Source: Pseudomonas campi (GTDB taxonomy: Bacteria > Pseudomonadota > Gammaproteobacteria > Pseudomonadales > Pseudomonadaceae). Taken from it: DNA of 64,000 nt. The DNA lies in assembly GCF_013200955.2 (NCBI RefSeq), contig NZ_CP053697.2, positions 1,116,001 through 1,180,000 on the forward strand. The letters are read 5' to 3'. Of the stretch, positions 36,464 to 47,458 are shown piece after piece. Position numbers and translations under genes: made by a program. Below the pieces are notes generated by a model that was not told where the DNA came from, did no database searches, and was given only the letters and a program-made list of their open reading frames with translations. How positions within the stretch are numbered: position 1 is the first letter of the stretch; every line of letters begins with the position of its first letter.

Positions 36464-37591
36464 ATGCGGATCAGAACCCTGTTATTCAGTCTCGGCCTGC
36501 TGGCCGGCAGCGTCCAGGCTGCCGGCCCCGCGAGCTTCGCCACCCTTGATCGCGGCAGCTGGCCCGAGCCGCTGCACAGCCAGGCCGCTTTCGATAGCGC
36601 CTCGCGCGCGGAGATTCTCACCTTCGCTCAGGCCCTGCAGGCCAGCGAAGGGATCGACGAAACCGCCTGGAAGACCCGCCTGGGTCTGAAGTCGGCCAAT
36701 CTGCAGTCGATCGGCCAGGTGCGCGAACGCTTCTGGCAGCGCCTGCTGGAGAACTATCGTTTCGCTCGGCAGAGCTGCACGGCGGCCAGCGATTTCTGCG
36801 CGCCGGTCGAAGATGTCGCCGGGCTGCAGGAGCAGGCCCGGCAACTGGTGATCGCCCCAGACTCGCGCTACTTCGCCTGGGCCGAGGCCAGCCAGCGGTT
36901 CCACCTTGGCTACCTCAACGAGCAGATGCGCCTGGCCGCGCTGTTTCCGCGGATCAGCAGCGAGATCGCGCTGTTCTCCGAACAAGAACGTAACGGCGAC
37001 GAACTGGCCGATATGCAGTTCCTCCTGACCTTCGACGATGGCCCCACGGCGCTCGGTGGCCACACTGACAAGTTGGCGGCCTGGCTGCGTCAGCAGGGCC
37101 TCAACGGCACCTTCTACGTGCTCGGCAGCAACCTGCAGCAGCGCCTGCAGAAGACTACGGCCGCCGCCTTGAATCAGCTGTATGCCGGCCAGTGTGTGGC
37201 TTCCCACGGCTGGGAACACAAGTCGCATGCCAGTTGGGCCGATTGGCAGGGCTCGGTGAGTCGCACCCGTGAACTGCTGCAGGGCGAACTGCCGGCGTTG
37301 TACGTGCCGCTGTTCCGTCCGCCCTATGGCCAGCGTAAGGCTGACAGCCAGGCCTTCTTCGCCAATCAGGGGCTGCAGGTGGCGCTGTGGCAGATCGACT
37401 CGCAGGACTGGAGCAGCAAGGTCAACGCCGAGGCCGCCGGCCAGCGCGTGCTGACCCTGATGCTGCTGTGGCGCCGTGGCGTGCTGCTGTTCCACGACAT
37501 CCACAACAAGGCCCAAGGCGCCTTGCCCTGGGTGCTGCAGGCGAGCGCAGGGGTGCCGTTGCAGTGGCAGGATTGCCGCCGCTATCGCTGA
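36464..37591 (+). CDS. Secreted polysaccharide deacetylase (NodB domain)
   Basis: Periplasmic carbohydrate esterase family 4 protein of 375 residues with a signal peptide (MRIRTLLFSLGLLAGSVQAA). The NodB motifs are complete and in order: TFDDGP near residue 189, the metal-binding pair in SHGWEHKSH near 247, RPPYGQRK near 285, WQIDSQDW near 309, and LLFHDIHNK near 344. The N-terminal 180 residues are a helical domain without a known fold. Substrate could be peptidoglycan or an exopolysaccharide. AAGGAAGG precedes the ATG. Element D lies just upstream. Confidence 0.88.
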   Translation: MRIRTLLFSLGLLAGSVQAAGPASFATLDRGSWPEPLHSQAAFDSASRAEILTFAQALQASEGIDETAWKTRLGLKSANLQSIGQVRERFWQRLLENYRFARQSCTAASDFCAPVEDVAGLQEQARQLVIAPDSRYFAWAEASQRFHLGYLNEQMRLAALFPRISSEIALFSEQERNGDELADMQFLLTFDDGPTALGGHTDKLAAWLRQQGLNGTFYVLGSNLQQRLQKTTAAALNQLYAGQCVASHGWEHKSHASWADWQGSVSRTRELLQGELPALYVPLFRPPYGQRKADSQAFFANQGLQVALWQIDSQDWSSKVNAEAAGQRVLTLMLLWRRGVLLFHDIHNKAQGALPWVLQASAGVPLQWQDCRRYR

Positions 37592-37857
37592 ATCGAGGAG
37601 GGCATCGAGGGTGGATTCGGAGGGACTTGCGCTGTGCTTGGCGAGCAAACCGCAGCGGGCTCGTCGAGGGGCAGGACTTCCGACTTTAACGGTGCTGATC
37701 GGGTACGCCAAGGGTTATTCGTCGAGCCGATAAAAAAGTCTGCAAGCGATGAAAAAGTTCTTTTTTCTGTCATCCCGAATGGAGTATTAACAAAGACAGA
37801 CCGCCGAACCCTGCAGCACAGGTGGCGGCCATCGGCCATCACTTTTGCTAGCACTTT

Positions 37858-37873
37858 CCCGACTTCGGTCGGG
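37858..37873 (+). other. UUCG-type hairpin in the phoH2 upstream region
   Basis: CCCGAC-UUCG-GUCGGG is a compact, very stable tetraloop hairpin 66 bp before phoH2. The 348-bp gap 37592-37939 otherwise holds an AT-rich patch near 37735-37790 that could be a promoter, and no gene. Confidence 0.4.
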
Positions 37874-37939
37874 TGGTCGGCGGCCCTTCGACGGAGTGCT
37901 TTACCGGCTCCGCATGGCCTCCAGATAAGGTGACCGAGT

Positions 37940-39331
37940 ATGGATGATCACGGACACAACCGCTCCACCCTGCCCACCCTCTATGTCCTCGACACCAACG
38001 TCCTTATCCACGATCCAAACGCGCTGCTGAACTTCCAGGAACACCACGTCACCATCCCCATGACCGTGCTCGAAGAGCTGGACAAGCTCAAGGCCGGCAA
38101 GCACTCCGTCGCCGCCGAATGTCGCCAGGCCATCCGCCTGATCGACCAGGTACTGGGCGAGGCCACTCCGGAGGAAGTGGAGAAGGGTGTACCGATCCAG
38201 CGTGGCAAGAGCGGGCCTTGCGGCAGTCTGTCGATCCTCATGAGCAAGCGGGCGGAGCCGCTGACCTGGCTGCCCGAAGACCTCAACGACAACAAGATCA
38301 TCAACCAGCTGGTCGACCTGCGCAGCCGCAACCCGGGCGTGCGTGTGGTGCTGGTGACCAAAGACATCAACATGCGCCTGAAGGCGCGTGCCTGCGGCAT
38401 TTCCTCGGAGGACTACCACACCGATCAGTTGGTCGACGACGTCAACCTGCTGTCGCGTGGTTACCACAACATGACGGGCTCGTTCTGGGACCGCGTGAAC
38501 AAGGTCGAGACCCGCCAGGGCCACGGCCGTACCTGGCACCAGGTGCAGCTCACCGACAACCTGCCGGCCGTGCATGTCAACGAGTTCATCATCGACGAGC
38601 AGGGCTTCGTCGGCTGGGTCAAGGGCATCGACGGACGCACCCTGACCATCCTCGACCTGCACCAGGAGCCATTGCTGCACCAGGAAGCCTGGGGCCTCAA
38701 GCCGCGCGACATCTACCAGTCGCTGGCGCTGTTCGCCCTGCTCGATCCGGACATCCACCTGGTCAACCTGTCCGGCGCCGCCGGCTCGGGCAAGACCATC
38801 CTGGCGCTGGCCGCGGCCATCGAGCAGACCATGGTCAGCAAGCGCTACCGGCGCATCATCGCCACCCGCAGCGTGCAGGGCCTGGACGAGGACATCGGCT
38901 TCCTGCCGGGTACCGAGGCGGAGAAGATGGAGCCCTGGCTGGGCGCCATCACCGACAACCTGGAAGCGCTGCACATGGACGACGAAAGCACCCACGGCAG
39001 CGTCGACTACATCCTGCAGAAGGTGCCGCTGCAGTTCAAATCGCTCAACTACATCCGCGGGCGCAGTTTCCAGCACAGCCTGATCCTGATCGATGAGTGC
39101 CAGAACCTCACCCCCCACCAGATGAAGACCATCATCACCCGCGCCGGTACCGGCTCCAAGGTGATCTGCCTGGGCAACCTGGCGCAGATCGATACGCCTT
39201 ACCTGTCCGCCACCAGTTCCGGTCTCACCTACCTCACCGAGCGTTTCAAGGACTTCGAGCACGGCGTACACATCACCCTGCAGGGCGTGCCGCGTTCGCT
39301 GCTGGCCGAGTACGCGGAAACCCACATGTAA
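37940..39331 (+). CDS. PIN-PhoH fusion ATPase/RNase (PhoH2)
   Basis: PhoH2-type protein of 463 residues. An N-terminal PIN RNase domain (about 12-150) carries acidic residues in [11 protein letters not shown], a Glu in VLEELD and VTKDINMR. It is fused to a C-terminal PhoH ATPase with Walker A GAAGSGKT (279-286) and Walker [12 protein letters not shown]. Homologues are RNA helicase/ribonucleases. It lies upstream of moaC, the same order as in P. aeruginosa (from memory), although the intergenic spacing suggests separate control. Confidence 0.92.
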   Translation: MDDHGHNRSTLPTLYVLDTNVLIHDPNALLNFQEHHVTIPMTVLEELDKLKAGKHSVAAECRQAIRLIDQVLGEATPEEVEKGVPIQRGKSGPCGSLSILMSKRAEPLTWLPEDLNDNKIINQLVDLRSRNPGVRVVLVTKDINMRLKARACGISSEDYHTDQLVDDVNLLSRGYHNMTGSFWDRVNKVETRQGHGRTWHQVQLTDNLPAVHVNEFIIDEQGFVGWVKGIDGRTLTILDLHQEPLLHQEAWGLKPRDIYQSLALFALLDPDIHLVNLSGAAGSGKTILALAAAIEQTMVSKRYRRIIATRSVQGLDEDIGFLPGTEAEKMEPWLGAITDNLEALHMDDESTHGSVDYILQKVPLQFKSLNYIRGRSFQHSLILIDECQNLTPHQMKTIITRAGTGSKVICLGNLAQIDTPYLSATSSGLTYLTERFKDFEHGVHITLQGVPRSLLAEYAETHM

Positions 39332-39426
39332 ATCACGCGGTATTCCCCTCTCCCATTCGGGGGAGGGGATGCGTGCTTCGGCTGCGGGCGGCGTTACAAT
39401 GGCCGCATCTTTTCCGGAGCAAGACC

Positions 39427-39903
39427 GTGCTGACCCATCTCGATTCCCAAGGCCGCGCCAACATGGTGGACGTCACCGACAAGGCGGTGACCTCCCGCGA
39501 GGCCGTGGCCGAAGCCCGCGTGCGCATGCTGCCCGCCACCCTGCAGATGATCGCCAGCGGCGGCCATCCGAAAGGCGACGTGTTTGCCGTGGCGCGTATC
39601 GCCGGCATCCAGGCGGCGAAGAAGACCTCCGAGCTGATTCCCCTGTGCCATCCGTTGATGCTGACCAGCGTCAAGGTCGAACTGCAGGCCGAGGGCGACG
39701 ACTGCGTGCGCATCCAGGCGCGCTGCAAGCTGGCCGGGCAGACCGGCGTGGAGATGGAGGCACTGACCGCCGCCAGCGTCGCCGCGTTGACCCTCTATGA
39801 CATGTGCAAGGCGGTGGATCGCGGCATGGTCATCGAATCGGTGCGCCTGCTGGAGAAACTGGGCGGCAAGAGTGGCCACTTCGTGGCCGGAGAGCAGGCA
39901 TGA
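39427..39903 (+). CDS. moaC: Cyclic pyranopterin monophosphate synthase
   Basis: Molybdenum cofactor enzyme that, after MoaA, forms cPMP. 158 residues, with family motifs [27 protein letters not shown] (catalytic Lys and His region) and [23 protein letters not shown]. The GTG start at 39427 follows CCGGAG and gives the standard N-terminus (M)[10 protein letters not shown]. Its stop overlaps the moaD ATG (ATGA). No moaA is present in the window. Confidence 0.96.
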   Translation: MLTHLDSQGRANMVDVTDKAVTSREAVAEARVRMLPATLQMIASGGHPKGDVFAVARIAGIQAAKKTSELIPLCHPLMLTSVKVELQAEGDDCVRIQARCKLAGQTGVEMEALTAASVAALTLYDMCKAVDRGMVIESVRLLEKLGGKSGHFVAGEQA

Positions 39904-40145
39904 TTCGCGTGCAGTATTTCGCCCGTTACCGCGAGGTGCTGGGCATTGATGGCGAGCAGTTGCAGCTCGCCGCGCTGAGTAGCCTCGATCAGCTGCGCGA
40001 GCACCTGCTCAGTCGGGGCGGCGTATGGCAGGTGCTGGCCGAACAGAACCTGATGTGCGCGCGTAACCAGGAGCTGTGCAGCCTGGACAGCGAGCTGGCC
40101 GATGGCGATGAAGTGGCCTTCTTCCCCACAGTGACTGGGGGCTAG
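39900..40145 (+). CDS. moaD: Molybdopterin synthase small subunit
   Basis: Ubiquitin-like sulfur carrier of 81 residues ending in the required Gly-Gly (TVTGG), which is thiocarboxylated and inserted into MoaE. N-terminus [15 protein letters not shown] is typical. Coupled to moaC by a 4-bp overlap and 4 bp from moaE. Confidence 0.95.
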   Translation: MIRVQYFARYREVLGIDGEQLQLAALSSLDQLREHLLSRGGVWQVLAEQNLMCARNQELCSLDSELADGDEVAFFPTVTGG

Positions 40146-40149
40146 TTAG

Positions 40150-40605
40150 ATGAGCGTGCGCGTCGAACCTAATGCCTTTGACCCCGGTGCCGAGCTGAAC
40201 GCCCTGCATGCGGCGCAGCTGGGCATTGGTGCAGTGGTCGGTTTCGTCGGCTACGTGCGCGACTTCAATGACGGCCAGGACGTGCGCGGTATGTTCCTCG
40301 AACACTACCCAGGCATGACCGAGAAGGCCCTGCAGAAAATCGTGGTGGAAGCCGAGCAGCGCTGGCCGCTGCTACGCGTAGAGATCGTCCACCGCGTCGG
40401 CCAGTTGCCGCCGGGCGAGCCGATCGTCTTCGTCGGCACCGCCAGTGCCCACCGCCAGGCGGCGTTCGACGCCTGCAACTTCATCATGGATTACCTCAAG
40501 ACCCGCGCGCCGTTCTGGAAGAAGGAAGACACGCCAGAAGGTGCGCGCTGGGTGGAAGGGCGTAGCAGCGACCAGGACGCGGCTGGGCGCTGGGCCAAGT
40601 CCTGA
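40150..40605 (+). CDS. moaE: Molybdopterin synthase large subunit
   Basis: Catalytic subunit that transfers sulfur from MoaD to cPMP. The 151-residue protein has GFVGYVRDFNDGQDVRGMFLEHYPGM and the active-site lysine region DYLKTRAPFWKKE. It is the last gene of moaCDE. No moaB or moeA follows, unlike P. aeruginosa. Confidence 0.95.
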   Translation: MSVRVEPNAFDPGAELNALHAAQLGIGAVVGFVGYVRDFNDGQDVRGMFLEHYPGMTEKALQKIVVEAEQRWPLLRVEIVHRVGQLPPGEPIVFVGTASAHRQAAFDACNFIMDYLKTRAPFWKKEDTPEGARWVEGRSSDQDAAGRWAKS

Positions 40606-40712
40606 GCGCCAGGTGTTGCGCGCGCCAACACGACATTCCCGGTTCTTCAGCGCTGCTCTTTGCTGGCCGATTGGCCGTCGACCTACGGTTGTTACCGTTG
40701 GTTGACGATATG

Positions 40713-40744
40713 TACATAAAAGTCCAGTATGGACTCATAAGTAC
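40713..40744 (+). promoter_or_regulatory. Putative DauR operator upstream of the binding-protein gene
   Basis: An imperfect palindrome centred on AGTCCAGTATGGACT with outer GTAC arms. It shares TAAAAGTCCA-R-TAT-R-GAC and ATAAGT with the site at 45072-45100 in front of dauB. A TTGACG hexamer at 40702-40707 directly precedes it and could be the -35 of the promoter. The remainder of 40606-40904 shows nothing else. Confidence 0.6.
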
Positions 40745-40904
40745 AAATCAGCGGCGAGCGATCATGCATCAGCAACTGCCCAACCGGTTCCACTGCAGCA
40801 GCGATTTACGCCGCCTGCCCTTTCTTCTGCCACGCCAGTAACGCCTACAGCCAACCTGCCCGCCATCTGCGGCGGGCGCCCACACGTATAGCGGGAGTCG
40901 CACC

Positions 40905-41681
40905 ATGAAGAAACTCGTCCTGTTGGGCAGCCTTGCCCTGAGCCTGATGGCATCCAGCCTGTTCGCCGCCGACAAGCCCCTGCGCCTGGGTATCGAGGCG
41001 GCCTACCCACCTTTCGCCTTCAAGACCGCCGAGGGTCAGCTGGCGGGCTTCGACGTGGAAATCGGCGGCGCTCTGTGCGCCGAGATGAAGGTCGAGTGCC
41101 AGTGGGTCGAGCAGGAGTTCGATGGCCTGATCCCCTCGCTGAAAGTGAAGAAGGTCGACGCCGTGCTGTCGTCCATGACCATCACCGACGAGCGCCGCAA
41201 GTCGGTGGATTTCACCGGCAAGTACTACTACAGCCCGGCGCGCCTGGCGATGAAGGCTGGCACTGAGATCAGCGCCGACTTCAGCAGCCTCAACGGCAAG
41301 CGCATCGCCGTGCAGCGGGCTACCACCACCGACCGTTTCGCCACTGAGGTGCTGGCGCCCAAGGGTGTGGAAGTGGTGCGTTACAGCTCGCAGAACGAGA
41401 TCTACCTGGACATGGTTTCCGGTCGCGTCGACGGCACCCTGGCCGATGCCATTCCGGTGGATGAAGGCTTCCTCAAGACCGAGCAGGGCAAGGGCTTTGC
41501 CTTCGTCGGCCCGGCGTTTACCGACCCGACCTACTTCGGCGAAGGCGCCGGCATCGCCGTGCGCAAGGGCGACCAGGCCCTGCTCGACAAGCTGAATGCG
41601 GCGATCCTGGCGATCCGCGCCAATGGTGAGTACCAGAAGATCCAGAGCAAGTACTTCAGCTTCGATATCTACGGCGATTGA
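40905..41681 (+). CDS. Periplasmic basic-amino-acid binding protein
   Basis: Solute-binding protein of family 3 (258 residues) with signal peptide MKKLVLLGSLALSLMASSLFAA. The mature start KPLRLGIEAAYPPFAFK, then GFDVEIGGALCAEM and the ligand-binding DAVLSSMTITDERRKSVDFT, are typical of Arg/Lys/ornithine binders. No ABC permease or ATPase gene is adjacent, so it must use a transporter encoded elsewhere. Location near dauR/dauA/dauB and the shared palindrome suggest it supplies D-arginine or D-lysine. A homologue is linked to dauR in P. aeruginosa (from memory). Confidence 0.9.
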   Translation: MKKLVLLGSLALSLMASSLFAADKPLRLGIEAAYPPFAFKTAEGQLAGFDVEIGGALCAEMKVECQWVEQEFDGLIPSLKVKKVDAVLSSMTITDERRKSVDFTGKYYYSPARLAMKAGTEISADFSSLNGKRIAVQRATTTDRFATEVLAPKGVEVVRYSSQNEIYLDMVSGRVDGTLADAIPVDEGFLKTEQGKGFAFVGPAFTDPTYFGEGAGIAVRKGDQALLDKLNAAILAIRANGEYQKIQSKYFSFDIYGD

Positions 41682-41697
41682 TGCGCCTGCTGTAGCC

Positions 41698-41723
41698 AAA
41701 AGCCGCGCCTAGCGCGGCTTTTT
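41698..41723 (+). terminator. Rho-independent terminator after the binding-protein gene
   Basis: AAAGCCGCG pairs with CGCGGCTTT around a small loop, followed by TTT. It overlaps the stop of the convergent gene by a base. Confidence 0.88.
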
Positions 41724-42163
41724 CATGCCCGGGGTAAACGTCGGTGCAGCCAATCGGGCAGCCACCACAGCAACAGGCCGGGGAGCAGGGCCAGGGCCAG
41801 CAGGTGCAGGTGGGCGACGTACAGCTCGAAGAACACTTCCGCCGGCGTCCAGGTATTGCCGAAGGCCGTGGCGAAGGCCTGCACAGCGCTGTAGGCGGTC
41901 AGCATCGCCAGCAGGAGCAGAGCCACGGCATGCAGGAGGCGCTGGCGCAGCAGGCTGGCCAGCACGGCGTAGAGCAGGATGCCCAGTAGCGAGAGGCCGA
42001 GGATATCCAGGGCCGGGTGGTATGAGTCGATCAGGTACGGCCACTCCAGCACCAGGCGCCGCTGGCGCAGCTCGCCGGTTACGGCGCAGAGGAACAGGCC
42101 GGCCGTCAGCGGGATGGCCAGGCTCTGCAGGAGGATGCAGGTATAGCGGATCAGGCGTTGCAT
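41723..42163 (-). CDS. Hypothetical membrane protein
   Basis: A 146-residue hydrophobic protein with four predicted helices and no motif I recognise. It lies 28 bp after the dauR stop in the same direction and may be co-transcribed with the dau genes. The tail is basic (WLPDWLHRRLPRA). Confidence 0.65.
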   Translation of the reverse strand: MQRLIRYTCILLQSLAIPLTAGLFLCAVTGELRQRRLVLEWPYLIDSYHPALDILGLSLLGILLYAVLASLLRQRLLHAVALLLLAMLTAYSAVQAFATAFGNTWTPAEVFFELYVAHLHLLALALLPGLLLWWLPDWLHRRLPRA

Positions 42164-42191
42164 GTTGGCATTCCTTGCCGATGGGGGAACC

Positions 42192-42821
42192 TCAGGCCTC
42201 GCCCTTGATCTCTTTCAGGTGCTTGTACACCGTGGCGCGGCCCATGTTCAGCACATTGGCCACATAGTTGGCGGCGCTCTTGCCCTTGAACGCGCCTTCG
42301 GCGTGAAGGGCCTCGACCAGCTCGCGCTTGTGCTCGCGGGTCAGCAGGTTGAGGCCGAGTTGGCGCTGCTGCAGCCAGGCGTGCAGGAAGGTGTTGATGC
42401 GCTCCTGCCAGTCGTCGCGGAACAGTGCGTCCGGCTGCGGGATCAGCTTGCTGGCGGAGAGGAACAGGTCCAGCGCCTGCTTGGCGCGTTCGAACAGCGA
42501 GATATTCAGGTTCAGGCACAGCACGGCGATCGGCATGCCCTTGGCATCGCGCAGCACGGTGCTTACCGAGCGGATCTTCTGCCCGTCCCAGTTGAGCTTC
42601 TCGTAGGGGCCGATATTGCGCTCGTCCACCTCGCCGCTGAGCAGGTCTTCCAGCGCCGCATCGTCGCCAATGGTGCGCTTGGACAGGTTGTTGGCGATGT
42701 AGTTGATCTTCTGCGTGCGCAGGTCGTGCAGCACCACCTCGGCATGGGGGTAGAACAGGGTGGCGATGGCGTCGGCGATGGCGCGGAAGTTATCGAGGTC
42801 GGCGGCGGGGCGGGGCGTCAT
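42192..42821 (-). CDS. dauR: DauR-like transcriptional regulator
   Basis: YheO-type regulator of 209 residues with an N-terminal PAS-like sensor (about 15-125, HAEVVLHDLRTQKINYIANNLS) and a C-terminal HTH (about 160-209, ANYVANVLNMGRATVYKHLKEIKG). DauR in P. aeruginosa represses the D-arginine dehydrogenase operon. The ATG at 42821 follows AGGAG at 9 nt; an upstream in-frame ATG lacks a ribosome site. It is the third gene of the dauB-dauA-dauR order and probably reads the palindromes upstream of dauB and the binding-protein gene. Confidence 0.85.
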   Translation of the reverse strand: MTPRPAADLDNFRAIADAIATLFYPHAEVVLHDLRTQKINYIANNLSKRTIGDDAALEDLLSGEVDERNIGPYEKLNWDGQKIRSVSTVLRDAKGMPIAVLCLNLNISLFERAKQALDLFLSASKLIPQPDALFRDDWQERINTFLHAWLQQRQLGLNLLTREHKRELVEALHAEGAFKGKSAANYVANVLNMGRATVYKHLKEIKGEA

Positions 42822-42903
42822 GCGGTAGGCTCCTGGATCGGCTCGGCGAGTGTGCCGCAAAGCGCCGGGGGCGTCATCAGCGACCCCGCGCTGCAGGGTC
42901 GCC

Positions 42904-45042
<2,139 letters not shown>

Positions 45043-45071
45043 GGGTGGGCGCTCCGCTGGATTGGGAATAA

Positions 45072-45100
45072 ACTTATTTGTCTATATTGGACTTTTAAGT
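45072..45100 (-). promoter_or_regulatory. Putative DauR operator upstream of dauB
   Basis: On the minus strand an imperfect palindrome with ACTTA arms and core AAAAGTCCAATATAGAC, matching the site at 40713-40744 over most of its length. Distance to dauB is right for control of the dauBAR promoter. Confidence 0.65.
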
Positions 45101-45228
45101 ATTTTCCAGCAAGGCCGCTGGTCTGTGCATGGCGCTTGCGCGAACGAGTGTGTCGCATCGATTCGGGGCGCATGCATCGTCTTCAGTTCCACTGCGTAAT
45201 CGTGGCGGCTAAAGGGTTTTCCCAGGGT

Positions 45229-45301
45229 GTAGGGTGGATGACGCCTTGCTCATCCACCACGGATCCCGCTCGGTGGATCGGTGAAGCCTGATCCACCCTA
45301 C
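45229..45301. repeat. GTAGGGTGGAT palindromic repeat
   Basis: Copy of the 7490-7561 family, between dauB (divergent side) and the end of the CoA-transferase gene. Confidence 0.85.
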
Positions 45302-45323
45302 GTCGTATGCCCTGCGGGCTGGT

Positions 45324-46520
45324 TCAGATCGCCCCGCCAGCCTTCAGGGCAGCGATCTGTTCGGTGCTGTAACCCAGCCGGCCAAGTACCTCCGCGTTGT
45401 GCTCGCCCAGCTCGGGGCCGGTCCATTCCACTGCGCCGGGTGTGTCGCTGAGCTTGGGCACGATGCCGGGCATCTTGAACGGCTTGCCGTCCGGCAGCTT
45501 GGCCGAGAGAAACATCTCGCGGGCGAGGAATTGCGGGTCCTTGAACATGTCTTCGGCGGAATAGATGCGGCTGGCCGGCACTTCGGCGCGCACCAGGGTA
45601 GCCTCCACCTCGCTCAGTGGCAGGCTGGCGGTCCAGCGGTCGATCACTCCGTACAGTTCATCGCGGCGGGCGTCGCGGCCGGCGTTGTCGGCGAGCGTCG
45701 GGTCATCGGCCAGGTCCGCACGGCCTATAGCGCGCATGAAGCGCTGGAAGATCGCATCGCCATTGGCGCCGATCTGGATGTGCTTGCCGTCGGCGCAGGT
45801 GTGTATGGAAGAGGGTGTGATGCCGGGCATGATGTTGCCGGTGCGCTCGCGGATGAAACCGAACACGTCGAACTCCGGGACCATGCTTTCCATCATGGCG
45901 AAGATCGCCTCGTACAGTGCCACGTCGACCACCTGACCCTGGCCACCGTTGACCTCGCGATGACGCAGCGCCATCAAGGCGCCGATCACCCCCCACAGTG
46001 CGGCAATCGAGTCGCCGATGCTGATGCCGGTGCGCACCGGCGGGCGGTCCTCGAAACCGGTGATGTAACGCAGCCCGCCCATGGATTCACCCACCGCGCC
46101 GAAGCCCGGCTGGTCGTGCATCGGCCCGGTCTGGCCGAAGCCGGACAGGCGCACCATCACCAGCTTGGGGTTGAGCGCATGCAGCACGTCCCAGCCGAGG
46201 CCGAGCTTCTCCAGCACGCCGGGGCGGAAGTTCTCGATCAGGATATCGGCCTCGCTCAGCAGCTTCTTCAGCACCTCACGCCCGGCCTCGTGCTTGAGGT
46301 TGAGGGTAAGCGACTGTTTGTTGCGCGCCTGCACGAACCACCACAGCGAGGTGCCCTCGTACAGCTTGCGCCACTTGCGCAACGGGTCGCCGCCATCCGG
46401 CGACTCGACCTTGACCACCTCGGCACCGAACTCGGCGCAGATGCGCGAGGCAAACGGCCCGGCGATCAGGGTGCCGAGTTCGACCACTTTCAGGCCGGCG
46501 AGGGGTTTGCTGGGAATCAT
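45324..46520 (-). CDS. CaiB/BaiF-type CoA-transferase
   Basis: Family III CoA-transferase of 398 residues. N-terminal LAGLKVVELGTLIAGPFASRICAEFGAEVVKVE, then the catalytic Asp in RTGISIGDSIAALWGVIGAL near 169-175, and GQGQVVDVALYEA are all diagnostic. The CoA acceptor (carnitine, oxalate, succinate or other) cannot be told. No partner CoA-ligase or dehydrogenase gene is adjacent. No LysR gene is divergent to it, although this is a common arrangement. Confidence 0.92.
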   Translation of the reverse strand: MIPSKPLAGLKVVELGTLIAGPFASRICAEFGAEVVKVESPDGGDPLRKWRKLYEGTSLWWFVQARNKQSLTLNLKHEAGREVLKKLLSEADILIENFRPGVLEKLGLGWDVLHALNPKLVMVRLSGFGQTGPMHDQPGFGAVGESMGGLRYITGFEDRPPVRTGISIGDSIAALWGVIGALMALRHREVNGGQGQVVDVALYEAIFAMMESMVPEFDVFGFIRERTGNIMPGITPSSIHTCADGKHIQIGANGDAIFQRFMRAIGRADLADDPTLADNAGRDARRDELYGVIDRWTASLPLSEVEATLVRAEVPASRIYSAEDMFKDPQFLAREMFLSAKLPDGKPFKMPGIVPKLSDTPGAVEWTGPELGEHNAEVLGRLGYSTEQIAALKAGGAI

Positions 46521-46764
46521 GGCGGCTCCGGGGCGGTAGGGGAGCGCATAAGCCTATGCGATTGTGCTGGTCCTTGGGAAAATCCACTTCGCTGGTGCAG
46601 CGTTTTGCGGTTAAATCGCGCTCTGCGAAAGGATGCGCACTTCTATCTGGCCGGGATGGCTTTCCCTCCTGCTGTTCTGTTCATCCTCCTTCTCAACGTA
46701 TTCCGCGTCGGCGCTGGTCGTCGCGCGGGCATGCATTCGCCTGTCAAACGGTCGTTTTAAAACA

Positions 46765-46797
46765 TTACATGTGATCTGTTGATTCGTTACATGTGAT
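46765..46797 (+). promoter_or_regulatory. Direct repeat pair TTACATGTGAT upstream of yjfI
   Basis: TTACATGTGAT occurs at 46765-46775 and again at 46787-46797, exactly two helical turns (22 bp) apart, 17-49 bp before the first gene of the PspA/flotillin cluster. The stretch is AT-rich in a GC-rich genome. Likely an operator for a regulator of the cluster. The rest of 46521-46813 holds no gene. Confidence 0.6.
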
Positions 46798-46813
46798 TAA
46801 TTAATCTGCATCC

Positions 46814-47434
46814 ATGGAAAGCAAATCATCAGCCCATTACCAGCGTCTTTTTCGTCAGCGCCTGCGCGAGCAGGGCTTGGTGAAGAAGGAAGTCTGGATA
46901 TTGCCCGAGCACGCCCATGTGCTCGCGGCGCTTGAGCGGAAACTGCGCCAGCCTCAGTCGGGGTTGGCCTCTATGGAGAAGGAGGGGGATATGAGCATGC
47001 CTCAGGTCTGGACTGCGCAAGCCTTGTTTGAAGCGCTGTCGACAGCGGAGCTGTTCACTGATGGGCGTGCGGCGGTCGAGTTGATCGACGGAGCCGACGC
47101 CAGCTTGCATGTAACCATGCGCGAGTACGGCGACCTGCCGTTGTTCATCGCCGTGTTCGGCGAGCAGATCATCGTCGAGGCGCTGCTCTGGCCGCTGGCC
47201 GATGTGCGCGATGCGGCTGCCTTCAATGAGGAAGTGCTGCGCAGCCATAAGCTGTTTCCGCTGTCCTGCATTGGTTTGGAAACGCTGCCGGACGGGCAGG
47301 CTTGCTACACCATGTTTGGTGCGTTGAGTGCCAGTTCGATCCTGGCCAACGTGGTGCAGGAAATCGAGTTGCTGGCGGACAACGTGATCAAGGCCACCGA
47401 AGCCTACGAAGGCTTCCTCAAGGCCAGTGCCTAA
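46814..47434 (+). CDS. yjfI: DUF2170 protein YjfI with N-terminal RHH-like extension
   Basis: First gene of the cluster, 206 residues. Residues 61-206 are the DUF2170 (YjfI) domain usually paired with PspA/IM30 genes. Residues 1-59 look like a small ribbon-helix-helix DNA-binding unit (LVKKEVWILPEHAHVLAALERKLR: a strand, then helices). The first ATG (46814) has no ribosome site. An internal ATG at 46991 is preceded by AAGGAGG at 5-nt spacing and would give a 147-residue DUF2170-only form. Both products may be made. A direct-repeat operator lies upstream. Function unknown; a regulatory or adaptor role for PspA is inference. Confidence 0.82.
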   Translation: MESKSSAHYQRLFRQRLREQGLVKKEVWILPEHAHVLAALERKLRQPQSGLASMEKEGDMSMPQVWTAQALFEALSTAELFTDGRAAVELIDGADASLHVTMREYGDLPLFIAVFGEQIIVEALLWPLADVRDAAAFNEEVLRSHKLFPLSCIGLETLPDGQACYTMFGALSASSILANVVQEIELLADNVIKATEAYEGFLKASA

Positions 47435-47458
47435 AGCCACTGTGAAGGAGAAATGCTG

